This document shows, piece by piece, positions 24,502-37,867 of a stretch of 60,000 nucleotides of DNA (its first letter is position 1; each line of letters begins with the position of its first letter). Where the stretch lies: assembly GCF_001949145.1 (NCBI RefSeq), contig NW_019091577.1, positions 190,896 through 250,895 on the forward strand. The letters are read 5' to 3'. A program made the translations under genes and the position numbers. Source of the DNA: Acanthaster planci (lineage: Eukaryota; Echinodermata; Asteroidea; Valvatida; Acanthasteridae). Below the pieces are notes generated by a model. The model had not been told where the DNA came from and did no database searches. It worked only from the letters and a program-made list of their open reading frames with translations.

Positions 24502-24850
24502 ATACGGGGGATTCACAATGGTGCGTCTCCAAGAGTTTACAACGCGCTGGCCAATCACAACACGCGAAACCTGTCGACCCTTTCCAAACGCGCATGGGGT
24601 CGACAGATAATATCAAATCAGTGCTATGAAATATGTGAGAGCTCTGATTTATATTCTGATCACGGTGTTACGCAGCCCTTGGCAATCACATATTCAGAGC
24701 ACTGATTTGATATTATATTCCTGTCGATATGCTGATCACGGTGCTACGCAGCCCTTCCATATTTCTCTGGGGTGGACAGATGTCGCGCGTTGTGATCGGC
24801 CAACGCGTAGCAAACTCGTGGAGGCGCACTTTTGTGAATCGCCCTTATTG
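24502..24850. repeat. Family B palindromic MITE, interrupted by a family A insertion
   Basis: The ends AATACGGGGGATTCACAAT and GTGAATCGCCCTTATT match the terminal inverted repeats of the intact copy at 42543-42718. The inner parts match too: CCTCCAAGAGTTTACAACGC on the left and the GTTGTGATCGGCCAACGCG segment on the right. Between the two halves sits a family A copy (24609-24767) flanked by a 14-bp duplication of MITE sequence. The MITE was therefore already present when family A inserted. Confidence 0.85.
24609..24767 (+). repeat. Family A repeat nested inside the family B MITE, rearranged
   Basis: The copy is flanked by TGGGGTCGACAGAT (24595-24608) and TGGGGTGGACAGAT (24768-24781), a 14-bp direct repeat with one mismatch. 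It ends in the shared CTTCCATATTTCT. Its other end starts with an inverted piece (AATATCAAATCAGTGCTATG), followed by two partial forward copies of the CTGATCACGGTG..ACGCAGCCC segment. The rearrangement resembles a 5' inversion during reverse transcription. Confidence 0.82.
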
Positions 24851-26344
24851 AAACAAGGATAGCAACTCAACCATGAAGATACTGTCAACCATAATGAAGT
24901 GAATTCTGGATTGTAGGAAGAGGTGTGCATCTGATGACACACCGTTCCTGTAGAGTGTCCAGAGCAAGATTCTCGGTACACTTCGAAGTCTAGATTCCTC
25001 CTTTTATCATTCTGGGCACGAGGCTGATGATTTTTAGGGGACTGAGGGGCTTCCCAATGGACCTTTGCCACGAAATATGCAAATTGGATGGGCGCGTGCG
25101 CGCTACTGCTACTGGTTGGCAAGTGGGGCCGTCAACACTGTCGGCAGTGTAGGCGAACTGCAAGTAACCATGACCTGGAGCATTGAAGGTCAAACCGTAT
25201 TACAGCCTTTGCCCGATACTTGAGCACGCTTTTCTCGCAACTAAGTGAAGTTTCCAGTGTCCTGAGGTCGGAAAGTAACAATTCCTTGTCTAAATTTGGC
25301 ATTCCTGTCAAACTATACTAGTACAAAAACGGCGATAGTGGCGCGCGCATGGAGATTTGTATTGTTACGTCATAGATGTAAGCAACTTTGCCAACTGGCG
25401 GTGGTAGTAATGCGCATGCTGCCTTATTTGCATATTTCATGGGGAAGGTCCATTAGGGGAAGTTAGGGGAAGGGAGTGATTCCCTAAGCTTGTTAGGGGG
25501 GGTCCACCGTTGGAATATCGCATAGGAATGAATCTAGGCTAGTGAATTAGGCCTATGACGAAGTATATGGTGCATCGTGGTTTATAAGGTATATATTTTA
25601 TGATGTTATTCTTATACAGGGAACATTGTAGTGTATGTTTGTAGAGGGTGTTTTGCAAAGGATGCAAAGAGACAGTCTGCAATGGAGATGTTACAGCAGG
25701 ACCCATGGTTAGTGCAACTCCACAGATGCACCAGCTACAACGACAGTGGCTGGTCACTTCTGTTCAGCGCAACGTTGCCTCTGATCAGCCACGATATGGG
25801 AGAGTGGTTGTGTGCGGTTCTCCACGTATTCCCCTGGGAGAATGCACAAGAAAGATGAAATCTCTATCAGCCAGGGCTGCCCGACGCAAATCTCAAGATG
25901 AATAATTACGTACGAAGGTACACTGACTTGATACGGCCCGCTGAGTGCTTCGCAGAAGGGACGGTAGCGGACCGTGAACTGAGGCCATAATGGTTGAGAT
26001 TCTTAAGGCCTGTCTAAATGACAGGTATATGGAGAACTTAATGAAAATTTCAGCTGCTATAGAAAAAAAGGCGAGACGGTGATCATGCATCTTTCGATTA
26101 ATTATTAGTGAGGTCTGTTCAGGTGTTGGGCACAGGTGGGTGGCTAACGGGCTGTGTCATTTAGTCGTGCGTATACAAGAAGGCAGGCGGTCTTAAACAT
26201 GATGGCGGGCGTCGAGATCGATTGGGCGGATGATTACAAGGCCGGTCAACATGAAGCAAAGTCTGGGCTGTCTGCTGGGAAGGAGGGGGCGGGGATAACC
26301 ACCGTTGAAATAAGAGAAACTCATGGGAAAGATTGAGTTCCTTA

Positions 26345-26600
26345 TTAAAAAAAAACCACTCCAAATGAGTGAATGCCGATCTAAAAAGGAGTGAAAACCA
26401 CTCCCAAAGAGTGAAACTTCTACACTTTCAAGGAGTCATATGAGTGACAACTTCAGAAAGCGATTTCCTTTATAAATTGCCCATCTTTTGGAGGTTTTCT
26501 CTTCCTTTTGGAGTGGTTTGCACCCTTTTTAGCCTGGTTTTCACTCCTTAGGAGTGCTGTTATAAGAGACTCACTCTTTTGGAGAGTGTTTTTCACTCTT
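26345..26600. repeat. MITE-like element built of repeated GAGTG/CACTC motifs
   Basis: The left end carries AAAACCACTCCAAATGAGTGA; the right end, read in reverse complement, carries AAAACACTCTCCAAAAGAGTGA. Several further GGAGTG, GAGTGA and CACTCC units lie between, mostly as CACTC on one strand in one half and GAGTG in the other. Pairing of the arms would make a long hairpin. No transposase is present. The ends are approximate. Confidence 0.65.
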
Positions 26601-27938
26601 TTGCTTTTACAAAGCACGTATATAGGAATGGAAACAGCTAGAGTAAGACTTTTGAAAATGGTTATTCACTGGGTGGCCAAGAAGTTCTCCAACCCAACAG
26701 TTCCCAGACACACTTCGGATGAGCTGTGACCAAAATTATGATAGTAGAGCAGTGCAGACCAACGCTGGCTGAATATGACCAACTGGCGCCGTCAAGAACC
26801 CAACTTTGCCTTGCTCCATCCACTCCTTAGGCACCTGATACCAAATTTAATTCGTCGCTCATCTCCGTTGACCTGCTGGTATAATGTATAACAGGGGCAG
26901 AGTTTGTGACTTTAACGTCAAGGGAATGTGTACCTTGCGTATATCCGTTTAAAACGTCCCCTTGCTTACTGAAACTTTAGCTTCTCCTAAAACTGGAAAT
27001 GCCAACGTGCCCATGGTTGCAGAATATTTTCATAAGCTTATAAGGTTCCTTCCGCGTAGAAATCAATCGCATGCCTCCCTCTGCCGGATGGTTTAGCGAG
27101 CATCGGGTTTGCGGTAGGCTTAGCTTCGGATGCCTATCAATTTCACCGTAACTCTAACCCTGATCCCTTCCAGCCAACGGTACCGTGTTGTCGACGCCGC
27201 CTCCATCGATTTTCGTAAAACATGATATGCCCAGGGACAATCGAAATGTCTAATGTCAACACCAGACTAAAAAATTGGCACTATCTATTTCTCTTCTTCA
27301 AGAGTGAGAAAAAAACCACTTCCTTGTGGCAAAGGCTCGCGAGAACCCACGTATCGCGCGAACCCACGATATCCTAGAGCGCTGCAGGGCAATGAATCGA
27401 CTTATCGACTCCCATCACTCGAGTGGGGACGGTTTTGATAACCGGTCCTCGTCATTAAAGATATCCGAATAGAACATACTCCAGACAGTGTTTAAGGATG
27501 AACCAATGGTCGGTTAGAAATGGCTAGTGGTCCCAGTTAAAGCTCATACAGTATGGCACATATGATGCCACGTGAAAAAAATATCCGAAAAACAATACTC
27601 TGATGGTATTCGTGTCGCTGGTATTCTGATTTGTCTATCCACTTCAAGCGGAACAAAAGAAAGCGTGTTTGTAAATGAAATTGCCGGTCCTTTCGTTACC
27701 AAACCACCAACGTCGACTCCATGGGCTGCGTGCCCGTTCCTTCACTAGCCCCTGGTCGTGTAGAATTCGAAAACGACGCTGACTGGCTATTCAGAATGAG
27801 CATGGTGGGAACCAACATGGCGCGGCAAGATCGTACCCATGGGAACCAACCACTGACTCACCACACAGGCACGCGCAAGTACATGCGTGTTTGACGCGGA
27901 GCACGCTGAGTACGCGCCACGAATTTATCTCAGAATGT

Positions 27939-28138
27939 ATCCAGATCGTAAGTGACTTCGTTTCAAAGGCGGACGCGCCACGATTTGCAGGCTCTCATTG
28001 GAGAATCGCTGAAGTTGCGCGTTAACTTCCGGTTCCGTGGTTCCATGTAAACAGCGATCAATATGTAGCCCTATGTGCAGTGCACGTGTGCATTGGGCGT
28101 GGTTTAAACTGAAGTGACGTCACACTTACGAACCGGAT
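27939..28138. repeat. Dispersed repeat family C, copy 1
   Basis: About 200 bp closely resembles 44493-44708. Shared blocks include CGCTGAAGTTGC, GTTAACTTCCGGTT, GTGGTTCCATGT, GTGCAGTGCA and GGGCGTGGTTTAAACTGAAG. The ends are short inverted repeats (ATCCAGATCGTAAGTG and, reversed, ATCCGGTTCGTAAGTG). This suggests a small non-autonomous DNA transposon. No coding capacity is seen. Confidence 0.7.
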
Positions 28139-31100
28139 GGTCTTTGCGAACACGCAGAACGCGTGCAAGAACCCGGTTGTAACCCTCTGTCTTTCTTTCG
28201 CCGATTGGGGGTGCACTTCAGCTCGGGGCGTATAACGCCTCATCACTAAATTTTTCATGGGTATACAATGTAAATACATTTAAAAGTAAAGGTGCGACAG
28301 AGCTGGATTTTCCGGACGTTGATGATTTCCAGCCTAATAATTGTAGACAGTTAAACAATTTTTTTACCAACCACTTTTGCCCCAACACTGGGACGGGATT
28401 CAAGCGTTGGTGCATACTCTTTTAAAGAATGCTCGTAATGTACAACTGAATGGTTCTGAAAAGTTTTAGGTTGGAAGTAATAGAACATCTGCATAATTAT
28501 AAGCGACGTTTGACGCTTTATTTCAACTCCCCGACAGTCAAAAGATCGAGTTCAAGTGGCGCGGGAGACTTCATCCCCCCTGCGAATGATTTGATCTCGA
28601 GTGCGGAAAGCATTTAATAAAATATGAGCCGCGTGTGGAGTACACGGACTTGTGGAGCCTCTCCGGTTCCCACTCAAGTTGTTTTGTCGTTGGCTCAATC
28701 GTCTGACCGGTAGTTTGGAATTTCATCGTCGCGAGATGCCCCCCCCCCTCCGTGCCGTTGCAGATGCAACAAGCAGATTGCATTCTTTCGACGCGCGGTC
28801 TGTCGTCGCCGACATTATGCATGCGACGACTCTCGACGGGGACGAGTTCAACGCTCAGCCGTATAGCGCGATGCCCTTATATAAATCCTGACATCCGGGC
28901 CCAAAAAAATTATGATGGGTCACTAATCGTGGCAGGTTCAGCTTCATTATAAATACATGTAGAGGCCAAAAGAAAAATTACACAGACTTGAGCAAATTAT
29001 TGCCTCTATGTCTGGAAATGACTAGACTTGAAGACTTGAGATAACATTCTACAACCGTCAGAAATGTGTGAAAGAAAACCGAGCTTGACCAGAAATTGTC
29101 AATGTTAGGATTCATATTAAAGGGGATACAGTGAGAGCTCGGGATAATGTTCAGACTCTCTGGTGGTGTCTACATGTAACGCTCGAAAAAAAATTCAGTC
29201 CCAGATGCTCCGAGGGGCAGCATAGACTAGGGCTGCATTCAAGCAAAGTGACAGGCTTTAGAATCGCACAGGTGCTTCGCGTAAACACCGTCGCGATTGC
29301 CGTGTCCTCTATATAGTCGACGAAAAGTAACCGGGAAGAAAATATAAGTTAGCCATGACATTTTGTCTTCAAGCTACATTTCGAATGACCACAAATCTTG
29401 AAGTAAAACACTGTTGTATTAGGGTTTGGAATTTTTAGTCAAATTTGAGAACCAAGGGACCAGATTCTAAATCCATTTTGCATTACGATTCACTCCACAC
29501 AGAATTTTAGCTCAAAGTGACCGGAGCCTACTTGGATTAAGTAACTCTAGATCTATAATCCATCAGCCAGTCGGTGACCTTTCAATTGCACAAGTACAAG
29601 TATTGTTCTCTTGGTGAACTTCTGGAGATTGTGCAGCATCTTTTATGTATGAACTCTTTCACTATAAGCACTGCAATGCAAATACTCCGAATAGCATAAT
29701 GTAGTTACGACTGTTTTTCTGCGTGCATGGTCAGGTTGGCATTAGGGCCCTTTTTCAAGATCAAACTAGCTGATAATTAATCGGTTTAAAAAGAACTAAA
29801 GTGCCCCAAATTGTCCTGAAGCTACCTTCATCACTCCGTATGGGTATCCGTATTGACCCCCCAAAAAAACAGTATTGCTCAGTACCAGTCTGTATCGTTG
29901 TCGGCTCTTCGATAATGATTCACTTTATGTGCTTACCACTCTGTCAGGTTCCCTGAAAAGTAGAGTAGTCTTAATTGTATGCATCACACGTGGACAAGAC
30001 ACGTGTGAAACGATTATCCTGTTTGAAGTACACAGCGCCCTCCACGCCGAAAGTGCAAAACAGGTGGTTTTAACAACAGTGCACCTTTTTTTTTTAACGA
30101 CTTCAAGATTTATCCACGGTTGGTTGGGACAGGCAGTCAAGCTCAACTTCCGCGCATCTGTCCGCGAGTTTCATAAGGATGATATGGGTTTAATATCCAC
30201 AAGGAACACGGGTTCTCCTAATTTCATTTTCTCTGGTGTTGCGGCTAAAACAACATACAGAGGGTAAGGGGACCATCTGCGAGGGACTGCAGTGCCGACG
30301 TGTTCTCCCTTTGCAACCTGATAGATCACAGTGAAACGTATGTTTGTCGTCTTCGTCATATCCCTTCGGACTAGTTTGATATATCGTTGTGCCGCTTTCA
30401 TGCGGTGACCGTACGACCAACTCGGCACGCTGCGATTTGCCCAGTTACGGGTGCGTTCTCATTCGACATCTTCCCGGTACTCGTAACGGTTTGAAATGCA
30501 CTAAATTTTCTCTTCGGAAAGGCGACTCGACGCTCGGCAACTCTGAGGACTGTTGTACGGGAGTGGAGTGAATGCAGCCACCGCGTAAGGTCCGAGGTTG
30601 CGCCCTGACGGGAAACAGCAGTGTCAGATGCACGGCTCGGTTGCGTCCGGTACGCGGTTCACGGTTTCCACTATCGACCATCTTCTGTGGACAGAGAGCA
30701 AATTAGACCACTGCACACGGACTCGCGAACGAACTATGCCTGTGTGTGAGACCGCCCTGCCTCGTATTGCGAAGCCCAGATTTAGTTTGGACACAATTAC
30801 CGGAAGGTAAATCTTGCCGCAAGACTGGATTTCAGAAAAATAGGCCCGGAGATCGGACAGGGAAGAAAAGGAGGTGCGGATCACGCAACTAAGAAAGGCT
30901 CGATACGTGCACGTGTGCGTGTCTTGTGTTTCCTTTTTTTAGCAGCTTTCTTGAGGAGAGAGTACGGGCTTCAAGACCACTTGATCTCGTTTTAATGGTT
31001 TCAACAAGCTCACATACTGGCTAACAATCTCGGGCACCCGATACTGTGGGTCGATAGTGGTGAGTGATATCGGATCCACGCGGCCACGGTGGCCCGTCTG

Positions 31101-31346
31101 GGGGGAAGAAAGGAGAGAAAAAGCTTGTTGCACGAGGGGAACTGAATCATTTTCTCTCTCGAGCGTGCTGGGAAATACAGCATTTTGCGGGCAATTAGAA
31201 GGACGCAGTGTCCCTTAACACCTGTAGCCGATTGGCTTAGGGGAAAAACCTGAAAAGGAAAGGAAGGACACCGACAGAGTTTTTTGTTGAAGTGGAGACT
31301 CTTATTTGTGTCGGAGTTGTTTATCACTGAGGTTCCAGGAGGCGTT

Positions 31347-31410
31347 ATGGAGATGGAGCGTGGGATAGCTGTCCTCCTGCTGACTCTGACGGCACTCCGA
31401 TGTATCGCAG
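31347..31410 (+). CDS. Two-kringle secreted protein, exon 1 (signal peptide)
   Basis: Seen: ATG at 31347 opens MEMERGIAVLLLTLTALRCIA, a classic signal peptide with a hydrophobic core at residues 7-17, followed by a consensus donor (CGCAG, then GTAAGA). The exon ends in phase 1, and its last G completes a glycine codon with the first two bases of the exon at 43701. Inference: the fit of phase and the absence of another candidate signal exon link it to the kringle exons, although 12 kb of intron lie between. A second ATG two codons later could also start the protein. A cleavage site near residues 20-22 is likely but not certain. Confidence 0.65.
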
Positions 31411-34395
31411 GTAAGACTTGCTCTAAAACATCTACGTTGGTAGAATACAAAAGGTCATCCCTCTCTCTTTAATCCCCGGAGGAATCCTTTCTCAGCACCA
31501 TGATACTGCTGTGCACTTTCCCCCTGCCAAGCTCACCCGATATGACTACCAACCACCGTTAATAAACGAGACGTTTACAGCAACATACAAATATTTGGAA
31601 CGTGGAAGAAATATAGTATATGTATCATATTACGTAATATTATCTGACAGGCTAATAAGAGAGGTTACTTCATCGATAACGCGTCGAATGAGCGTTTTCC
31701 ACTTGAAAAGGACAAACTTCAAGTTCGAGGCCACACATTTTGAAAGTACGCGAAAGAACTAGAAAAATTTGTCTCTGAAAGGAAAAAGACAAACCAAACG
31801 AAACAGTGAAGTACCTTTTGGCATTCGAGCCACGGACATCCTCAACACTAATCTCCTCGCCCACCTTCCCACCCACCACGCAAGCCAGCTTGATCGAGCT
31901 CCCATTTTACTTTTTTTTGCGTCCACTATTCCGCATAATGGCGTTAAGCTTTCAAGTACTTAAGATTCCTATTATAATGTATTACCGGCAAGCTTCTTAT
32001 CTTGGCATTTTCCTTAAAGAATTTAATGGAGCCTAAATGTAATGATTTTCCTTTCGGCTAACATCTTGTTGCCGTTTTATGACTCAAAGTTCATTAAAAT
32101 GAAAATTAATGCTATGTTTAATCTTCAATTACCTCAATAGTTAATTTGCGTTACATTTTACCAGCGTGTGACAAAAAATCTCATTTACGTTTTGGGCAAA
32201 GTAACAATTTAAACGTATGATAAATTGTTTGTAAATTCGTGAACTGCAGAGTACATCATTCCGGGTTACCGAACGATTTGAATGGACGATTAATCAAAGA
32301 ATGTTTCTGGCATGCAAAATTTCAATACAAAAATCGGTCCGCGCAGGACCAATATTGGGGTAACCGGGTGAAATCCGTTCATGGCTACTTTAACGCATGC
32401 TGTTAGTCCATAGACTTCGGCAAATTGAGCCTGCTTGAGAACGCCTTTTTCTGGCCCCTCACTTTCAACGCCCACGGTTCGAGTATACCTGACGCATTGC
32501 GTGGATTCAGTGTCAGGCTGCTCATCGTTTTCCTGTTTTCAGAAGCAACGTGTTTGGGTTTTCCTCAAGAAGCCCCCGAACGCTATTTTTTTCAAAAATC
32601 ATTCTCATGTCGCAAGATCTGCGTTTTCGGTGAATTAAATGCCAGAATATTAATTTTCTCAATTGTCAATACAGTTCCCAAAATGGAAATGAGCAACTAC
32701 AAATACACTGCCTCCCGCAAACTTTAGAATGATTAATTTTGATTGAAGGACATCTGTCGACGTTCGTCCATGTCTAGCGATTCACTCGCACATTTTGGTA
32801 TGTTTAAACAATCAACGTAGCGTATTCGCCCTATCCGTGTAGTTTTTATGAATGGTGCTGACGCAGTGGGAAATCAGGCTATATTGTGTCTTAGTGTACA
32901 GAGCACACAGAGCTCTATCATTCCTGTTTGAGACTGGGAGTGTATAAAGGTACTAGGTTTCACAAATTGGTAAATTTCGCGTGAAATCGGTATAAAAGAC
33001 CTGTTGTTCGACTGTTGTCAATGTGTACCATTTTGCATTAAATTGCCAGACCGTGGTCTTCAGAAAAAAACAAAGGAATTTCTGTTAATTGCCCGTGTGA
33101 TAGTGACGATTCAATGTCAATTCACTGGTGGATAGACCCGTAAAAATCACCGCCTGACGACAATCGTTGGGAATATCACATATTTTTTAAGGGCGAGTTT
33201 ATCACTAAGCGTATAGCCGTTTTACTGTTACATTAACGATATTCAGCGCTGCGGTAACTATGTACCTGCGCACGCGTAACGTCACCAGTGCCTTGCCAAC
33301 ACAGTTTCCCCTTTAAATATTTGTTACAGCGGCACCCGCCTGAATTTTGATTGGTCAGCTCTGAACATCCCTAGTCAAACACTCCACCGTTGCCGTGAGC
33401 TTTTACGGAGGCGTCTCTTTGCGTGAAGTCACAGCAAGCACCGAGCATGGTGATTACATTGGGCTCGAGTCGAAAATAAGTTTGGATCAGGGTTGTCAAG
33501 TTACAAGTCAATTTAAAAATTGCTACTAATATCAGCCTAACGACCGGAAGATGAGAGATCCTTGGGACAAGTTGTAAAGTGACTCGTATCTTTAGCATCG
33601 TATACGAGCTAAACCCTCGATTTATCAGCTAAATATCCACTCACTGACAGCTTTATTTCAAGACCATTTCTGGTAACTATATTTAGAGAGCGTTTGCAAG
33701 ATCTGGCTTTGGGCCCAAATCATTTTCAACTCGTCAAAATATACATTCTCAGACAGCTTTTTAAATTTAGCCACAATTTAACCTAACCGCTTGCCTTCTG
33801 AAAATAAGACACTAGAAAGCGGTTCCACATCCTAATTTGCGCCTTAAAACAAAACAGTTGGCACTTTGGAGAGACAGCATAGGCCCATGATGGATAGAGT
33901 AATTTCCATTGAAGAGCTTGTCCGGTAAGTTGTTATATACGTCTCTCTCTTTCTCCATTAGCGTCAAGGGCACGTGTAAATCAGAATCATCTGCGTGAAG
34001 ACATCCGAGTGTAATGATGACTTTGAAAGTGTATGGGCCCATGTGATGGGTTTTGTCAAGATATGTGCATAACATTTCCAGCTGAGGGCAAGACAACGGC
34101 AAGGTCCCTGCTGCATTTTGCTTTCTTGCTGAGGCCGTCCGTTCGAGTAGCCGTCGCCATCTTTTGCCCGCCTCGCACATGTCTGCTTACCCGCATGCAA
34201 ACAACATACATGAACGTCATTGAAGCCTTGTTAGCTTTTTCCATCCAAGGGTGGATGAAACGCTCAGCATGAAGCAGACTGGCTTGATGTTTGTCACGTT
34301 TTACCATGTTCTGTTCCTGATTTTGATGGTTTGAACGTGACGAATGGCCAAAAAGGCTGTGCAATATGAAAGTATGCCCTCTTTGTTCACACAAT

Positions 34396-34424
34396 TCTCT
34401 CTCTCTCTCTCTCTCTCTCTCTAA
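34396..34424 (+). repeat. (TC)n microsatellite
   Basis: An uninterrupted dinucleotide run of 29 bases. Confidence 0.95.
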
Positions 34425-37400
34425 TGTCTGGAGGTAAGATAATATTGCATTCCCTCTGGATATTCAAAATCCTACTTAGATCACTTGTTAAGTTGTATAT
34501 AACTTTTATAATAAGCACCAACGGTACCATTTTCCAGAGATTCTCGAAAGTGAAATTATTGTAACGTGTATTTCAGCAGTTCAGGACATGGAAATGAGGT
34601 TGCTCCCTTCTGCCGTAATCCTCAAAAAATTACATCCAATTTTCTTCGGTTCTTTTTTACTGGTAAAGGTGTGCGGTGGCACCAAGTGACTGTCTCATTT
34701 GGGAAGATATGGGGTTCTGAAAAACTCACCGGTTCTTTTCAGAACCAGGAGCGTCTCCCTATTAAGATAGTCACGTGGAACTATGACAAACCTCTACCAG
34801 TCGATACCACTCCCACGCCAAGTTTCAACTCTTACTAAAGTTTATTTTGCAAAACTAAGGAAAACGTGAGACACAGAAAGCACTCCTAACTATATCTCTT
34901 CTCCGGAAAGGTTCTGAATGGCGGGGAAATCCCTTTGACTTTCGGTCTACTGTCTCTAAAGACCTGCCACAAATGTCATCTATTGCTGGTCGTCGTGTGC
35001 CTGGCAGAAGCGTCGGACAATTTTTTTTTAGCAAGAAATGATTTCATTACGAGCTTTTACCGAGCAGCAGATGGAGTCATTTGGTGTTTATCACGTAAAT
35101 ATTACAGAATCTGCACGTCACCGGTCTTTTTGTCTGCTTGCTTATTTATTGCAAATATCGTCAGTGGACCCACACTTAAAAATTAAGCAATTATTCATAA
35201 AACCGTTGTGAACTCCTTGTAAAAAATCCCATTAACTTTCGGCTTGATAAGGCCTCGTCTTTGCACATGCGTTGCCAAATGTTGATGGTAAGAAGATGAA
35301 TAATGCGTTATGCATTTCTCCATCGTGTATGGTTTGAAAAAAGGACTTCGACCGTAGGAGCTATTGTAGTGAATAAATTTTGTCAGTTTGCCCTTTTGAC
35401 TCTAAAAATTCTATAATCCCTTTAAGAATTAAATGCAAAGAGAGAAAAATACCAAACAAAAAAATCGTTAGGCCTAACCTTTCAGTTGATCTAGCAGTGG
35501 CACTGGAGCTTTCCTCAAAAGTTGAAGAACCTTTGGACTTAATTTGACGAAGAGTAATGGTCAAGCGTTCGCTTCTTGTACGGTGCAAAGTTCAGCTTCA
35601 AAAACTGCATGGATGCAACTCTGGGAATACTGTTTTATTGTAATACTGTGATTGTTTAACATTAGTGCCGCGAGGGGTTGTCATCTACATGTCGGGATCT
35701 GCTCAGGTCACTGTAGGTTCTTGGAGTGAAGGAGTCACTTTAAAATTGGACTCGTATGAAAATGCCAGCGCTTCCCGTAAAGAACACTTCTTGTCTCGCT
35801 CGATGTGCAGTGCTAAAAAAAAATCCGCTTCCCTGTAAAGGCCTACATTTTAGACAGTGTGCACAACTCAAAGTGAGCATCGTGTCTTTAGTTACCGGCG
35901 CTATATGTTATGAGTTTGGTTTTAAGTAACCATAACATGCTTTACCTCTGGCCCAAAATCTGGCACATTCGCCACCATGGGGTTCCAAGAATAGCATCAT
36001 TTCCGATTTGCCTGTCTTCCTTTTTCGATCTTTATTACCTTAAAAAAATACGAAATCGTCTGAACATCCTGTCAGCAAAGCCCGAGGAGCAGAAATGTAA
36101 TTCAGTTAGTCTTGATAAGCTCCACCCTAGGGGTTTAAATCGAATTTCCTCCACGCACGTTTCGTCGTAGGCTCTGTTGCGTGCGCGAAGCATTTTGCCC
36201 CAAGGTCTTGGCTCTATTGAAAACTGAAAGAAACTTTTTCCCAATCTGAGAACAGGTAGCTTAACAGGTTTAACGATTTCCTGTCCATGCTTTAACCAGA
36301 CAAACATGCGTGGGATTTCGAAACGTCGCTCTTTTTTGTAATCGTCAACAGCAGCTGTACGACACTCACGTATACAGCGACCCTATCGGCAAGCCAAGGA
36401 CAAATTAAGAGGCAGGCCTTCATGTTTCTCTCTCCTGTTCCGTCAAGTCTGATCGTAGATCGCGAGTTTAAGGGCCGTTCGTTTACTGTTTGGATGGTGG
36501 GAACGTCACGGTGACAGCGAATTTCTTCACCCTTGAAGTCCGGTCATGGGAAGACGCCCGAATGAGGGGACAGCGTGAAGGTTGCGCTGCGGGTGTTTAG
36601 GGTTATGATGCAAGCTGATTAATGGCGTTGATGCCGTCTCCTCCAGCAGTGGATCTAATTCCAAATTCACAATATCTTTGTAGAGTATTTCAAGAGGCTA
36701 TATTTTGTCTTCATCAGAAATCCACAACCAGCACTTCCTATCAAAGCACATTAGTATTGTGCGAAGGCGGACCAGAATATGGAAGTATGGTGCTGCCGTA
36801 TGTGGATTGAGGTTAGGGCAGTATGCAACTTACACGGTACAAAGCTTTCCTTTACAGATGTGGCTATTCCGCAAGACGATCAAGCGCCATTCCCGAGAGG
36901 TAGAATATGTAAACAGCCGAAGGATCAATCCATACAAAACAGTGAAATTCTGTAAGAAGTGTGGACGAATGTGGGCGCCTCGTTTGTTTTTAGTTACCGG
37001 TGTATGTACACGCCATTTTGACACAGGTGTTCAGTGTCACTCTCAATATGCTCTTGAGACGGTTATCACGACCGTTGTGTCCCGGACGGTTTGCATATGA
37101 AGTCTTCGATATTGTCCTCTAGGGGGAGATGAAAGCCCAGGAACGGGATCCTGTCCTCCGCTCGCACCTCCCTCGCCTAGCTTTGCCCCTGGGCAGGCCG
37201 AGCCAGGAAAGCTGCTCCATGACTTAACCCGCATGTTACTTGCAATGAAGTAGTATATTCGCGGGAGCGCCGTCGCTGAAATAGTGCGAGAGCCAATGCG
37301 GAGGCTGATCGAGATCTATTAAAGCAAAGGTGAATCCCACGTAATGGATTTGGTGTACTTGGACGGTCGGTGTATTTCTAGCACGAAGTTAGGTCAGCTC

Positions 37401-37715
37401 ACTGTGACAAATTTGCAGCGAATGCATGCATATTCATGTGCTTAAAAAAATCCTCCTTGGTATACATCGTTTCCCAATCGGGTTAATATTTAGCAGTGCC
37501 AGATTATGTTTGGTTTTATTATGGTTGTAATGTTACTTTTACAGTTATCCCTTCTAAATCTGACGAGAAGAAGTCAAAATACAGTCACTTTGGACAATCA
37601 ACATAGTTTTTGTCAACCAAATTTCGCCAGGATTGCTCTGCCGATGGCATTAATCTTAAAACGTTTGGGGTTCAAATTCATCAGTTATTTGAACGCAAGT
37701 ATGAACCTCCCCAAC

Positions 37716-37867
37716 AATACGGGCGTTTCACAGTAGCGCACCTCCAACAGTTTGCAACTCGTGGGCCAAGTACAATGCGCAGAAATTGGTCGACCCAATG
37801 CACGTTTGGAAGGGGTCGACAACTTTCGGCAACTCTTGGAGGCGCACTATTTTGAATCGCCCGTATT
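37716..37867. repeat. Family B palindromic MITE, shortened copy
   Basis: It begins AATACGGGCGTTTCACAGTA and ends TTGAATCGCCCGTATT. The inner palindrome GGTCGACCCAATGC...GGGGTCGAC matches the other copies. The right arm is shorter than in the intact copy because the TTGTGATTGGCC part is missing, so this copy has an internal deletion. Confidence 0.82.

Larger units (their letters stand above)
13994..31346. other. Divergent intergenic region between mannosidase and kringle genes
   Basis: These 17 kb separate two start codons that point away from each other, so both promoters should lie here. I see no exon with recognisable protein similarity. Open stretches of up to 169 codons occur (for example 14631-15140), but they show no domain, no codon bias that I can judge and no splice-linked partner. 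Contents I can support are family A copies, a palindromic MITE, a GAGTG-motif MITE, short hairpins, CTCF-like motifs, and G-rich or C-rich runs near 19740, 22857, 23103 and 28740. I cannot place a TATA box or transcription start with confidence. Confidence 0.6.
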
